Position numbers and translations under genes: made by a program. Shown here piece after piece: positions 33,942 to 42,292 of a DNA stretch of 53,173 bases. The notes beneath the pieces are model-generated. The model made no database searches. It saw only the letters and a list, made by a program, of their open reading frames with translations, and was not told where the DNA came from. The DNA lies in assembly GCA_024695465.1 (NCBI GenBank), contig JAILID010000079.1, forward strand, positions 1-53,173. Direction: 5' to 3'. The DNA comes from Lachnospiraceae bacterium. Lineage in GTDB: Bacteria; Bacillota; Clostridia; Lachnospirales; Lachnospiraceae. Within the stretch, counting starts at the first letter, position 1. The number at the start of each line of letters is the position of its first letter.

Positions 33942-33977
33942 AAAAGAGGCGCCCCGCAGCGGGACGCCTCTTTTTTT
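33942..33977. terminator. Bidirectional terminator between convergent genes
   Basis: Stem 33946-33951 with 33965-33970, extended inward by four more pairs after one mismatch, flanked by A4 and T7. It can end transcription of the antiporter operon (+) and of the Dabb gene (-). Confidence 0.88.
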
Positions 33978-33986
33978 GGAGCTTTT

Positions 33987-34289
33987 TCAGATGACAAAGT
34001 CAATACAGGATCTCTGGGATACGAAAGGAACAATAGCCTCGTCCTTAACTTTGACATGGGCCGGATGGGAGGCGTAGAGCTTCAGCGCTTCCTCGTCCGC
34101 GCAGGTGGAGTCGAGCAGAATGTCCGCATTTGAGGACGGGAGGGCGTCGATCGTCACCTTGACTTCGATAAGTCCGGGAACGACGCCGACGAGCGCCTCA
34201 AGCCCGGTTTTGATTCCGGCTTTTATGGCGTCGGCCTCCTCCTTGCTGCAGCCTTCTTTTAACTTCCAGAGAATGATATGCTTGACCAT
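33987..34289 (-). CDS. Dabb-domain (stress-responsive A/B barrel) protein
   Basis: A 100-residue protein consisting of one Dabb ferredoxin-like barrel, starting 'MVKHIILWKLK' and carrying the central 'SSNADILLDSTCADEEAL' and 'ASHPAHVKV' segments typical of the family. These domains dimerise. Members range from uncharacterised stress proteins to enzymes acting on small aromatic compounds, so no reaction can be assigned. AAAGGAGG lies just upstream of the ATG. The gene is transcribed alone, against the antiporter operon. Confidence 0.9.
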   Translation of the reverse strand: MVKHIILWKLKEGCSKEEADAIKAGIKTGLEALVGVVPGLIEVKVTIDALPSSNADILLDSTCADEEALKLYASHPAHVKVKDEAIVPFVSQRSCIDFVI

Positions 34290-34599
34290 GGCGGCCTCCT
34301 TTCTTTTATGGCGCGGGGCATCTTATGCGTCAGCCTTTGCGGCGCGTGATCCTGTGGCGCGGCGTAAGCTGCGGCGTGTCCGCATTTTTATTATACGGTA
34401 TTTTGGAAAAGAATGCTACGTGCCGGAAATGAAATAATGATTTTTCGTTTTTTCATTTCCGCTTCCGGGCAATAGAAATACATCTATGTTAAGCTTTTTG
34501 CGTTGTCCTTTTTATCATTTTATGTTATACTAAAAAACAAATTGAGTCATAGGGATTTTTTTATAAAGGGAACTTTGATCGGGAAGAGGAGGATGGACC
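34290..34599. promoter_or_regulatory. Divergent intergenic region between Dabb and SseB-domain genes
   Basis: A 310-base gap without a gene. On the minus strand a perfect TATAAT (complement of 34390-34395) with a poor -35 could serve the Dabb gene. On the plus strand a better promoter is listed separately. The central part is AT-rich. No RNA gene was recognised. Confidence 0.5.
34503..34531 (+). promoter_or_regulatory. Promoter of the SseB-domain gene
   Basis: TTGTCC (34503-34508) and TATACT (34526-34531, 5 of 6) with a 17-base spacer. The leader is about 60 bases and ends in GAGGAGGA. Confidence 0.6.
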
Positions 34600-35355
34600 A
34601 TGGGTCTTTTTAATTTTATGAAAAAGAAGGAAAACGCTGCTCCGGAAGAGCCGGAATTGGAAAAAGCTCTTCTGCCGGAAACAGAGCAGGTGTCGATCGT
34701 AAAGGAAGAGCCGCCCGTTCAGGAAGAAGCCCGTCAGCCGGAAGAGCTTCCTGCTGAAGAGCCTGAGACGCCGGATACGGAAGCGGAAGTGAAGGCGGAG
34801 GAACCCGTTCCGAACGGTCCCCGAATTAAAATCCTGAGCTCGGATCAGATTGAAAAAAGCGAGGAGAACGGAAAGATCCTGACCTATCTTATCGAGCGCT
34901 ATCACGAGATGAAGAGCAGAGACAGCCTGATGACGGCTTTAAGGGGGCTGGAAGGAACGAAGCTCTGGGTGCCGATGCATGTCCTGGTATCCAGGAAGGA
35001 TCTGGAGGCCATGAAGGCGGCGACGAAGGAGAATCCCGCCAAGCCGAAAGATCCGATCCGTTTTAATCCCGATATCCTGAAGAATCGGGATGGAGCAAGG
35101 CTCTTTCCCGCTTTTACGACCCGCGACGAGATTCCGGAGGACTACAGGAAGCGTTTCCAATGGGTCCAGATGGACGCCGGGGTCTGCGGGGTGCAGGTCA
35201 TAAAGAGCGAGGCTCTTTCCGCGCTCATCATCAATCCGTTCACAAAGAACCTTCTCATCAAGAAGGAGCATTTGAATCGTTTTATCCGCCTGGCGGACAG
35301 CAAAGAAGAAGCGCCTGAGATGTCTCTTGACGAGAACTCCCGCTTTCTGAACTGA
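34600..35355 (+). CDS. SseB-domain protein
   Basis: A 251-residue cytoplasmic protein. The first 70 residues after 'MGLFNFMKKKE' are low-complexity Glu/Pro-rich. From about 85 to 240 it matches the SseB N-terminal domain pattern: 'LMTALRGLEGTKLWVPMHV', 'GARLFPAFTTRDEIPEDY' and 'LIINPFTKNLLIKKEHL'. SseB was named as an enhancer of serine sensitivity in E. coli; in Gram-positives such domains are common with no firm role. AGAGGAGGA sits 6 bases before the ATG. It has its own promoter and terminator. Confidence 0.88.
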   Translation: MGLFNFMKKKENAAPEEPELEKALLPETEQVSIVKEEPPVQEEARQPEELPAEEPETPDTEAEVKAEEPVPNGPRIKILSSDQIEKSEENGKILTYLIERYHEMKSRDSLMTALRGLEGTKLWVPMHVLVSRKDLEAMKAATKENPAKPKDPIRFNPDILKNRDGARLFPAFTTRDEIPEDYRKRFQWVQMDAGVCGVQVIKSEALSALIINPFTKNLLIKKEHLNRFIRLADSKEEAPEMSLDENSRFLN

Positions 35356-35384
35356 ATCGTGACGGATCTCTTTATGCTTTTAGA

Positions 35385-35412
35385 GCGGGGATTATGCCCC
35401 GCATCTTTTTTT
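35385..35412 (+). terminator. Terminator after the SseB-domain gene
   Basis: Perfect 6-bp GC stem (35385-35390 with 35397-35402), 6-base loop, then ATC and seven T. It ends 11 bases before the next ATG. Confidence 0.82.
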
Positions 35413-35423
35413 GGGGGAATGCT

Positions 35424-36788
35424 ATGCTGCAAGTAACAGGTAAGAGCCGCGTGAAGGCGGCAGCCAGATGCCTGCTGCTTCTTTTGGCCGCGCTGTGTCC
35501 GATACTGTTTCCGGCCGGGAGCCTTCTGGCGGACAAAGGCAAAGACGGGTCTTTGCCGGGGGTTGGACGGGAGCTTTCCGTTACGCAGGAAGAGGCGGTT
35601 GCCTGGGCAGCCGGAAAAACCGGCAGGGGCATTGATTACGACGGAGCTTACGGAGCGCAGAGCGTTGATTTTATCAAGGCTTATTACGCGTATCTGGGAG
35701 TCGAGCCGATCCGGGGAAGCGCTCTTTCCTATACCGTAAATGAACTCCCGGAAGGTTTTACGCGTCTTCAAAACGCTTCCCCAAGGCCCGGAGATATCCT
35801 GCTTTATACAGGGGGAAATGAAGGGCACGCCGCAATTTATGAATCGGATTATGTGAGCTATCATCAGGGCTGGGGCGGAAGCTTCGTGACCCGCTATATA
35901 AGCTATTATCAGCAGATCGGAAAAAATCACCGCTATTGGGGCGTGATCCGTCCGCCTTTCTCCGGCGGGTCGGAAGAAGCGGAACAATCCAAACCGCCGG
36001 AAATGAAAATTGCCGACTGGAAGGCTCCGTCTGTCTTAAATCAGGGAGATTCCTTTATCCCGGAGGGCCGGATCTCTTCCGGCGAAGCGCTCACCGGCCT
36101 GACTGTCGGCGTATACGATCCGGACGGGAAAGAAATGCTTTCCTTTAAGGCGAAACCGATGGTCCGGAACTATTCGCTTGATGAGATCGCGGAGACGGTT
36201 TCCTTCCGCCATCTGAAAAGCGGTATTTTTGAATACCGGCTGACTGCCGAGAACAGCTCCGGCTCTTTTATTCTGCTTTCATCCGTGTTCGCCGTCAAAT
36301 CAAAAGGCCGGACGGTTCCGGATGGCCTTTATAAGATCGCCAGCAGCCTGAACGACAGCTACATGCTGACCGTTGCGGGATGGTCGAAGAGCGAGGGGGC
36401 CAATATCCGCCTCTTTCGCTATCTGCCTTATGACGCGACAGAAGATTTTGCCATCATCTACGAGGATGAGGGCCTCTACCGGATCAGGAACAACAACTCG
36501 GGTCTTTATCTGACTCTGGGCGGCAGGGAAAAGGACGGAAGCCGGAATATATTCCAGTCGGCCGAAAGGGAGGATGGGAGCCAGCTCTTCAGCATCCTTA
36601 CGGATGGAGCCGATCACTGGTTTTTCCTCCCCCGGTCTGCGCCCGCCCTGGCCGTCAGCATCCATGACGGGCGCGTGTATGATACGGCGAATATCCGGGC
36701 GGAAATGGTGAATATGGGGGTGGCCCAGCAGTTTACGCTGTTCGACGCGTACGCGGGTTTTAAAAATGCTCAGAAGGATGCCCGCTGA
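35424..36788 (+). CDS. Secreted CHAP-like protein lacking the catalytic Cys, with ricin-like C-terminus
   Basis: A 454-residue exported protein. ATG 35424 is 6 bases after GGGGG; the upstream ATG 35394 lies inside a terminator hairpin and is rejected. A signal peptide (basic start, hydrophobic 15-33) precedes a CHAP/NlpC-like domain (about 52-178): 'GAYGAQSVDFI' and 'NEGHAAIYES'. In related wall amidases the S80 position is the catalytic Cys in 'GAQCVDL'; here the codon is AGC. The histidine is kept. Then a beta-sandwich-like middle (about 190-290) and a beta-trefoil (ricin-like lectin) region (about 300-445) with repeated 'GLYxI' strands. Probably a wall- or glycan-binding protein that no longer hydrolyses. 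Confidence 0.85.
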   Translation: MLQVTGKSRVKAAARCLLLLLAALCPILFPAGSLLADKGKDGSLPGVGRELSVTQEEAVAWAAGKTGRGIDYDGAYGAQSVDFIKAYYAYLGVEPIRGSALSYTVNELPEGFTRLQNASPRPGDILLYTGGNEGHAAIYESDYVSYHQGWGGSFVTRYISYYQQIGKNHRYWGVIRPPFSGGSEEAEQSKPPEMKIADWKAPSVLNQGDSFIPEGRISSGEALTGLTVGVYDPDGKEMLSFKAKPMVRNYSLDEIAETVSFRHLKSGIFEYRLTAENSSGSFILLSSVFAVKSKGRTVPDGLYKIASSLNDSYMLTVAGWSKSEGANIRLFRYLPYDATEDFAIIYEDEGLYRIRNNNSGLYLTLGGREKDGSRNIFQSAEREDGSQLFSILTDGADHWFFLPRSAPALAVSIHDGRVYDTANIRAEMVNMGVAQQFTLFDAYAGFKNAQKDAR

Positions 36789-36873
36789 AGCGAAAAAATG
36801 CCGGATCGTCTTGTAAAATATGGTAAAAAAATTTCGTTTTTTTTATTTTTTTAAGGCAAATCTGTATAGGATA

Positions 36874-36882
36874 TGTTACAAT
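36874..36882 (+). promoter_or_regulatory. Extended -10 promoter of glgCD
   Basis: TGTTACAAT contains the extended TGn element followed by TACAAT (5 of 6). No clear -35 box is seen upstream in the T-rich tract. Transcription would start about 70 bases before glgC; the leader has a 6-bp hairpin (ATGCCC with GGGCAT near 36900). Confidence 0.55.
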
Positions 36883-36959
36883 AGCGATGTGAGCGTTCAT
36901 GCCCTTGTTGGGCATATGCACGAAAATATGATAAATCTCAAGGAAAGAGAGGTCACACT

Positions 36960-38099
36960 ATGAACCAAAACAAAATGCTCGGAATGATTTTGGCAGGCGG
37001 TCGGGGAAGCCGTCTACATGACCTGACCAACAAAGTCGCCAAGCCTGCAGTTTCTTATGGCGGCAAGTACAGGATCATCGATTTTCCGCTGAGCAACTGC
37101 GCGAACAGCGGCATTGACGTGGTCGGCGTACTTACCCAGTATGAGTCGGTGGAGCTGAACAGCTACGCGGCTTCCGGCGGCCGCTGGGGTCTTGACACCA
37201 GGGACAGCGGCGTCTTTATCCTCACCCCCCGCGAGAAAGCGGATCAGGGGCTGGACGTCTACCGCGGAACCGCGGACGCGATCTCCCAGAATATCGACTT
37301 TATCGACAAGTATGATCCGGAATATCTTCTGGTCCTTTCCGGCGATCATATCTACAAGATGAATTATGATAAGATGCTCTCCTATCATCGCGAGAAAGGC
37401 GCCGACGCCACGATTGCGGTCCGCGAGGTTCCCTGGAAGGAAGCTCCGCGTTTCGGCATCATGAATACGGACGCAGATCTCAATATCGTCGAATTCGAGG
37501 AGAAGCCGAAGGAGCCCAAGAGCAATCTCGCGTCCATGGGTATCTATATCTTCACCTGGTCCGTCCTGCGCGAGAAGCTGGTCAGGGATATGGCGGATCC
37601 GAATTCCAGCCACGACTTCGGCAACGATATCATTCCGGCTTTCCTGGCTGAGAACAGAAAGCTGGTGGCCTGGAAGTTCAAGGGCTACTGGAAAGACGTA
37701 GGAACGATTGACTCTCTCTGGGAAGCCAACATGGATCTGCTCGACGAGAAGAACGAACTGAATCTGGCGGATACGTCCTGGAAGATCTATACGGAAGACG
37801 CATCTGCGCTTCCGGCCTATGTCGGAGCGAACGCTTCTGTCGAGGCTGCCTATATCACGCAGGGCAGCGAAATCGACGGTGAGGTCAAGAGGTCGGTCCT
37901 CTTCACCGATTCCGTGGTCGCCGAGGGCGCCAAAGTCATCGACTCCGTGCTGATGCCGGGGGCAAAAGTTCTGGATGGCGCAGTCGTTACCCGCGCTCTC
38001 GTAGCCAACAACGTCGTTGTCGGCAAGAACGCGGTCGTCGGCAGCGCTGACAGCGAGGAGATCCTTCTCGTCGCTAACAATGTAAAGGGGGATGAGTAA
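36960..38099 (+). CDS. glgC: Glucose-1-phosphate adenylyltransferase, catalytic subunit
   Basis: A 379-residue enzyme that makes ADP-glucose from ATP and glucose-1-phosphate, the first committed step of glycogen synthesis. The N-terminal nucleotidyltransferase domain has the intact '[12 protein letters not shown]' and '[12 protein letters not shown]' motifs and the catalytic 'GDHIY'. The glucose-1-phosphate segment '[11 protein letters not shown]' is at about 180. The C-terminal 100 residues form the left-handed beta-helix found in these enzymes. AGAGAGG is 9 bases before the ATG. It is followed at once by glgD. The other glycogen genes (glgA, glgB, glgP) are not in this window. Confidence 0.96.
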   Translation: MNQNKMLGMILAGGRGSRLHDLTNKVAKPAVSYGGKYRIIDFPLSNCANSGIDVVGVLTQYESVELNSYAASGGRWGLDTRDSGVFILTPREKADQGLDVYRGTADAISQNIDFIDKYDPEYLLVLSGDHIYKMNYDKMLSYHREKGADATIAVREVPWKEAPRFGIMNTDADLNIVEFEEKPKEPKSNLASMGIYIFTWSVLREKLVRDMADPNSSHDFGNDIIPAFLAENRKLVAWKFKGYWKDVGTIDSLWEANMDLLDEKNELNLADTSWKIYTEDASALPAYVGANASVEAAYITQGSEIDGEVKRSVLFTDSVVAEGAKVIDSVLMPGAKVLDGAVVTRALVANNVVVGKNAVVGSADSEEILLVANNVKGDE

Positions 38100-38100
38100 A

Positions 38101-39222
38101 ATGGCAAAAGCGCTTGGTATTATCACAACTTCCGGAAACCGGATCCATGTGGAAGGCCTTCAGGCCCATCGTCCGGTCAGCTCCTTCTCATTTGTAGGCC
38201 GTTATCGCGTCATCGACTTCCCGGTCTCCAATCTGTCGAACAGCGACATTGAGCGGATCATGGTCTATGTCGACGCGGATCAGAATCCGCGCTCGCTGGC
38301 CGAGCATCTGGGAACCGGACGTCATTACAACATCAACTCCAAGAGGGGCAAGCTCCAGCTTGTCTTCTGCGGAGCGGCTGCGGTCAACCAGATCTATAAG
38401 ACCGACATTGCCGGCTTCCTTGAGAACTTCGATCTCATCGAAAGAGCCGCCCAGGAATACGTCGTGATCGCGCCCAGCACCATGGTTTACGCCCAGGACT
38501 ACGGCAAGCTTCTCGACAGCCACATCGCTTCAGGCGCGGACGTCACCCTTCTCTATCACAGGGTGAGCAACGCGAAGGAGGCTTTCCTCAACTGCGATAC
38601 CCTGAAGCTCAACCGTCAGAGGGGCGTGGAGGCGATCACCAGGAATCTCGGCAACGTCAAGGATAAGAATATCTTTGCGGAATCCTATGTCATGAAGAAG
38701 GAGCTCTTCATCACGCTTATCAAGGAAGCGAAGAAGATTTCCTCCACCTACACGCTGGCGGAGATCGTAAGCGACAAGTGCAAGGAGCTGGATGTCCGCG
38801 CCGCCGCCCATGAGGGCTATTTTGCCGCGATCACGGACCTTAAGAGCTACTATGACGCCAACCTCGATCTCACGGATCTTGAGGTGGCCAAGGATCTCTT
38901 CCGCCCGTCCTGGCCGATCTACACCAAGACGACCGACGCCTGCCCGACCAAGGTCTCCGAGAAAGGCTCCATCAAGAATTCCCTGGTTTCCAACGGCTGC
39001 CAGATCGACGGAACGGTTGAGAACTGCGTCGTCGGCCGCAGCTGCACGATCAAGGCCGGCGCGGTGGTGAAGAACTGCGTGGTTCTCGCCTATACGACCA
39101 TCGGCAAGGACGTCCATGTGGAAGGCCAGGTCGTCGACAAGTGGGTCACGATCAAGAACACGAAGGAAATCGTTGCGGATCCGTCCAAGCCGGGCTATAT
39201 CAACAGGGACGATACGCTGTAA
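38101..39222 (+). CDS. glgD: GlgD, regulatory subunit of glucose-1-phosphate adenylyltransferase
   Basis: A 373-residue GlgC paralogue. The nucleotide-binding motif GGRGSRL is missing ('IITTSGNRIHVEGL' instead) and the catalytic 'GDH' is 'PST', as expected for the non-catalytic GlgD subunit, which pairs with GlgC in Firmicutes and raises its activity. 'RYRVIDFPVSNLSNS' and the C-terminal beta-helix are retained. ATG 38101 is 9 bases after GGGGG; ATG 38092 is too close and overlaps glgC. One base separates it from the glgC stop, so both are co-translated. Confidence 0.95.
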   Translation: MAKALGIITTSGNRIHVEGLQAHRPVSSFSFVGRYRVIDFPVSNLSNSDIERIMVYVDADQNPRSLAEHLGTGRHYNINSKRGKLQLVFCGAAAVNQIYKTDIAGFLENFDLIERAAQEYVVIAPSTMVYAQDYGKLLDSHIASGADVTLLYHRVSNAKEAFLNCDTLKLNRQRGVEAITRNLGNVKDKNIFAESYVMKKELFITLIKEAKKISSTYTLAEIVSDKCKELDVRAAAHEGYFAAITDLKSYYDANLDLTDLEVAKDLFRPSWPIYTKTTDACPTKVSEKGSIKNSLVSNGCQIDGTVENCVVGRSCTIKAGAVVKNCVVLAYTTIGKDVHVEGQVVDKWVTIKNTKEIVADPSKPGYINRDDTL

Positions 39223-39257
39223 GGAAACGCCGGTTCGGCTGTTCAATCAATAAGCTG

Positions 39258-39293
39258 AAAGGTCCCGCAGCTTTTCGCTGCGGGACCTTTTTT
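39258..39293 (+). terminator. Strong terminator of glgCD
   Basis: A 14-bp stem (39258-39271 with 39277-39290), loop TTTTC, ending in a run of T up to 39293. Confidence 0.92.
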
Positions 39294-39306
39294 GGAAGGA
39301 AAGAAA

Positions 39307-39495
39307 ATGATCAATATATTTTACGCGGGGATGACGGCGGCAGTTCTGGGGGTCATTATCGGCATGATTTTCCTCACAGTTGCCCTTATCAAACCGGTTG
39401 GATTCATTACCGTCCGCAACAGCGGGCTGATCCTGATGGCTTCGCTCTTTCTCGGCGTCGCGTGCATCACCGCCATCATAGCTCTGGCCCGTTAG
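39307..39495 (+). CDS. Small two-helix membrane protein, unknown
   Basis: A 62-residue open frame starting at ATG 39307, with TTGGAAGGA 7 bases upstream, directly after the glgCD terminator. Two hydrophobic helices (about 6-30 and 38-60) are joined by 'KPVGFITVRN'. It is not recognised. Expression would depend on read-through of the terminator or a promoter not seen. A real but minor gene is the better guess because of the ribosome site and the clean two-helix hairpin. Confidence 0.5.
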   Translation: MINIFYAGMTAAVLGVIIGMIFLTVALIKPVGFITVRNSGLILMASLFLGVACITAIIALAR

Positions 39496-39518
39496 AGAAG
39501 CGGAAAAAAAGGCTCCGT

Positions 39519-40193
39519 TTATTTCATTTTCCGTTTCTGCAGGGCGATGTAGAGGTCATAGAGGGGAGAACCCGTCTTTCCCTCTCCGGGATAGGAGCCT
39601 TCGGGAATGTCGATAAACATATGGCCGCAGACATTCAGGATCCTCGCGCCGGAAGGATGCTCCCGCTCCGCCTTGAAATGCCCGTAGGATTTGTGGACAT
39701 GTCCGTGGAGCATCAGCTTGGGCTTCCATCTCATAAGAAGCGTGCTGAAGCAGGAATAGCCGACATGAGGAAGGTCGTTCAGGTCCCCGAAGCCCCGGAT
39801 CGGGGAGTGGGCAAGAAGGATATCGAAACCGTTTTTCATGGCGATGGCGGGCGTCGTCTTCAGGATCCGCCGCTCCATCTCGGATTCGTTGTACATATAA
39901 GGCCCCTCCTTGTAGCGCATGGAGCCTCCGAGCCCCAGGATCCGAAGGCCGTGAAAGTCGAAAACCTTCTCCTCGATGCAGATGCATCCTTCCGGCGGGT
40001 CGTTCTGGTAGCGCGAATCGTGGTTCCCGTGGACGTAGAGCAGGGGACAGTTGGCCATGGTGACCAGGAATTCGAGATAGGATTTTTTCAGATCCCCGGC
40101 CGAGAGGATGAGGTCGACATCCTTTACGTAATCCCGGTCGAAGTAATCCCAGAGGATGGGTTCCTCAACGTCGGCGACGGCTAGAATTCTCAT
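39519..40193 (-). CDS. Metallophosphoesterase
   Basis: A 224-residue calcineurin-like phosphoesterase. All metal-ligand motifs are present in order: Asp near the N-terminus ('VADVEEP'), 'SAGDLKKS', 'VHGNHDSR', 'LLAHSPIRG' and 'LHGHVHKSYGH'. It has no signal peptide or helix, so is cytoplasmic. Substrate (nucleotide, phosphodiester or protein) cannot be inferred from the fold. Its ATG overlaps the stop of the BMP-receptor gene by 4 bases (ATGA), so the two are co-translated and probably functionally linked. Confidence 0.93.
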   Translation of the reverse strand: MRILAVADVEEPILWDYFDRDYVKDVDLILSAGDLKKSYLEFLVTMANCPLLYVHGNHDSRYQNDPPEGCICIEEKVFDFHGLRILGLGGSMRYKEGPYMYNESEMERRILKTTPAIAMKNGFDILLAHSPIRGFGDLNDLPHVGYSCFSTLLMRWKPKLMLHGHVHKSYGHFKAEREHPSGARILNVCGHMFIDIPEGSYPGEGKTGSPLYDLYIALQKRKMK

Positions 40194-42154
40194 TTCTCCT
40201 CCCGGGCACTTTTTACTCCGATTGCCTCTACGGTTTCTCTGGCCCGGTCGGTTATCTCGCTGACTTTGGGAATGCTTCCGATCACGTTGTCGTTCAGATA
40301 ATCCATGGTTATGATCTCCTCATAGGAAAGACGGGGAGAACCCTCCTCCTTGACGATCCCGGACTGGCTCCGGAGCTCGCCGTCAAAGGGACTGATGAGA
40401 CCGCTTCTGATGCCGCTTCTAAGCATCTCGGCGGTTTTTTTCGTGTAATAAGGCAGGCTGCGGCCCAGAATGATATCGATGACGCCTGCCGACATTCCAT
40501 ACCAGTAGCCGGTAGCGGCGTCCTTCTTCGCCACATCCTTATTGTCCCAGGTTCCGTTCAAGATGCTCTCAACGATGAGGGTGTAGTAGCGGCCCCAGTC
40601 GAGGATGGGGGCGGCCAGGCTTACGACGCTCCCGTCTTTCTCAATTCCATAGACCCCGTAGCGGCGGCCGGCGTCCTCCGGCCGGATGAAATTGGGACCC
40701 GAGATGACCCGGATGCCCGCGGAGAGCAGGTCGTTTTCCCAGCCGTCCTGATCGGTTCCGGACCAGACCAGCTTGACGCGGCAGAAAGGATCGATCATGG
40801 CGGCGCCTATGGCGAAGGCGTTGATTCCGGCGATGGTCCCGTAGATCGGATAATCCGCCTGGTAGCCGACCAGGTGGTTCTCCGACATGGAAGCCGCGAT
40901 GGCGCCCATGAGGAATTTGGCTTCGTGTATGCGGGCGTAATAGGAGCGCACGGAATTGACGGAGAGGTTGACGGAGCAGTTTAGAATTCTGGTTTCCGGA
41001 TGCTCCACTGCGGCGGCCAGAGCTTCCGTCATCATGGACGGAGAGGTGGTGAAGATGACCTCGTCCTTATCCGCAATGGCGGCTGCAAGCGCGCGGCGGA
41101 CATCCGAATCCTTCGCGCAGTTTTCGAAGGCGATAGTTTCGACGATCCCTCCGAAAGAAGTTTCCAGCTCGTTTCGTCCGAGTTCATGGGAATAGACCCA
41201 GTTGGAATTCTCATGGGAGCGCTCGTAAATGAAAGCCACCCGCATAGGGGATTCCCTGGTGTAGGCGGGGGCGCCGGTCAGAAGCTTCAGGATGACGGGA
41301 GCCTTGCTCTCCTGGGCAAGGGAATCCGCGGTTTTGCCCCTGACGGGGCTGTCGATCAGGGTTGGGCTCTGGGCGGGATTGGCGCTGGTCAGGAATTCGT
41401 TGCGGAGACGATCCAGACGCCGGGCCAGATCTGTTTTTTTAATGTCGGCCAGCTGATTGACGGGGTAGATGCTGATATAGATGAGGAAAGCGTCTTCGGG
41501 GCGGAGCGAGAGCTGGGGAGCTTTCTTCTCATAGCTGTCGAGAAAGACGCCGTAAGCGTCCCGGAGCCTGTCGACTTCGGAAGCCGGCCAGGGGTTCTTC
41601 AGGTCCTGTCCGAGAAGATCAGCCAGCTTTTTGAAGCTTCCGGGTTCGGAAAAAAGAAAGCCGACCATGCCGGTCACCCGGTAAAAATCGAGGTATTCAT
41701 AATAGGCCAGAACCGATGGCTCATCCGTCTTTTTGGGGAGGAGACGGATCACGTTCGCGTGTATGGCGTAGGCGTTCAGATATTTCATGACGGAGACCCG
41801 CTTGTTGCCTTCTTCGACATAATAGCCGCCCATATATTCGTAGGCCTTGACCGGGTCGCGCAGGCCTTCCGTGATCTGGGCGTCGTAGAGCGCCGACCAT
41901 TTGCCGGCAAATTCCGTGCCTTCCCCGAGCAGGGGCATGAAGTTCGGGGCGAACGAGTTCTGGCGGCCCCGGGTCTTTGTCCCCATAAAGAGGGACAGGG
42001 GGACCTCCATGACGCCAAGTTCTTCTTCCGAGGCGATGTCTTCATTTTCAACAAAATCGTCAAGGGCCAGAAGATAGGGATAACGGCCGGCAAGCTGGGC
42101 CCTTTTCTTTTCCTTCTCGCCGAGTTTTTTTGCGTTTTGATAGGAATCAATCAA
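40190..42154 (-). CDS. BMP-family receptor fused to ParB-like domain, no signal peptide
   Basis: A 654-residue protein starting at TTG (complement of 42152-42154), 6 bases after AAAGGAGGGT. Residues 80-125 contain 'GYYVEEGNKRVSV', a ParB/sulfiredoxin-like motif. A helical region (about 150-270) follows. From about 295 to the end is a PnrA/BMP-type periplasmic-binding-like domain ('VAFIYERSHENSNWVYSHELG', 'VGYQADYPIYGTI'). BMP proteins are normally lipoproteins that feed nucleosides to an ABC importer; this one has no signal peptide, no lipobox and no ABC genes nearby. A cytoplasmic small-molecule sensor is the best reading. Operon partner: a metallophosphoesterase. Confidence 0.85.
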   Translation of the reverse strand: MIDSYQNAKKLGEKEKKRAQLAGRYPYLLALDDFVENEDIASEEELGVMEVPLSLFMGTKTRGRQNSFAPNFMPLLGEGTEFAGKWSALYDAQITEGLRDPVKAYEYMGGYYVEEGNKRVSVMKYLNAYAIHANVIRLLPKKTDEPSVLAYYEYLDFYRVTGMVGFLFSEPGSFKKLADLLGQDLKNPWPASEVDRLRDAYGVFLDSYEKKAPQLSLRPEDAFLIYISIYPVNQLADIKKTDLARRLDRLRNEFLTSANPAQSPTLIDSPVRGKTADSLAQESKAPVILKLLTGAPAYTRESPMRVAFIYERSHENSNWVYSHELGRNELETSFGGIVETIAFENCAKDSDVRRALAAAIADKDEVIFTTSPSMMTEALAAAVEHPETRILNCSVNLSVNSVRSYYARIHEAKFLMGAIAASMSENHLVGYQADYPIYGTIAGINAFAIGAAMIDPFCRVKLVWSGTDQDGWENDLLSAGIRVISGPNFIRPEDAGRRYGVYGIEKDGSVVSLAAPILDWGRYYTLIVESILNGTWDNKDVAKKDAATGYWYGMSAGVIDIILGRSLPYYTKKTAEMLRSGIRSGLISPFDGELRSQSGIVKEEGSPRLSYEEIITMDYLNDNVIGSIPKVSEITDRARETVEAIGVKSAREEK

Positions 42155-42181
42155 GATTGTACCCTCCTTTCCTGCGCTTAT

Positions 42182-42209
42182 ATTATCCCATATGGGATAT
42201 AAAAATCAA
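42182..42209 (-). promoter_or_regulatory. Promoter of the BMP-receptor operon
   Basis: On the minus strand TTGATT (complement 42204-42209) and GATAAT (complement 42182-42187) are 16 bases apart; TAATAT two bases on is an alternative -10. The leader is about 20 bases. The spacer and -10 overlap the palindrome listed separately. Confidence 0.6.
42184..42199. promoter_or_regulatory. Perfect 16-bp palindrome, candidate operator
   Basis: TATCCCATATGGGATA is its own reverse complement. It covers the -10/spacer of the minus-strand promoter and lies just upstream of the plus-strand mrp promoter, so a bound repressor could block one and affect both. The binding protein is unknown. Confidence 0.65.
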
Positions 42210-42214
42210 GCCTC

Positions 42215-42242
42215 TTGTAATTTGCACTGTTTATGGTACAAT
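42215..42242 (+). promoter_or_regulatory. Promoter of the Mrp/Mbh-like operon
   Basis: TTGTAA (42215-42220) and TACAAT (42237-42242) are 16 bases apart, with TGG in front of the -10 giving an extended -10 element. It is about 45 bases before the mrpE ATG. Confidence 0.6.
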
Positions 42243-42292
42243 ACAAATGCTGAAAAAGAATTCGGAATCGGGAATGCGGGGGAGAGAAAGCC

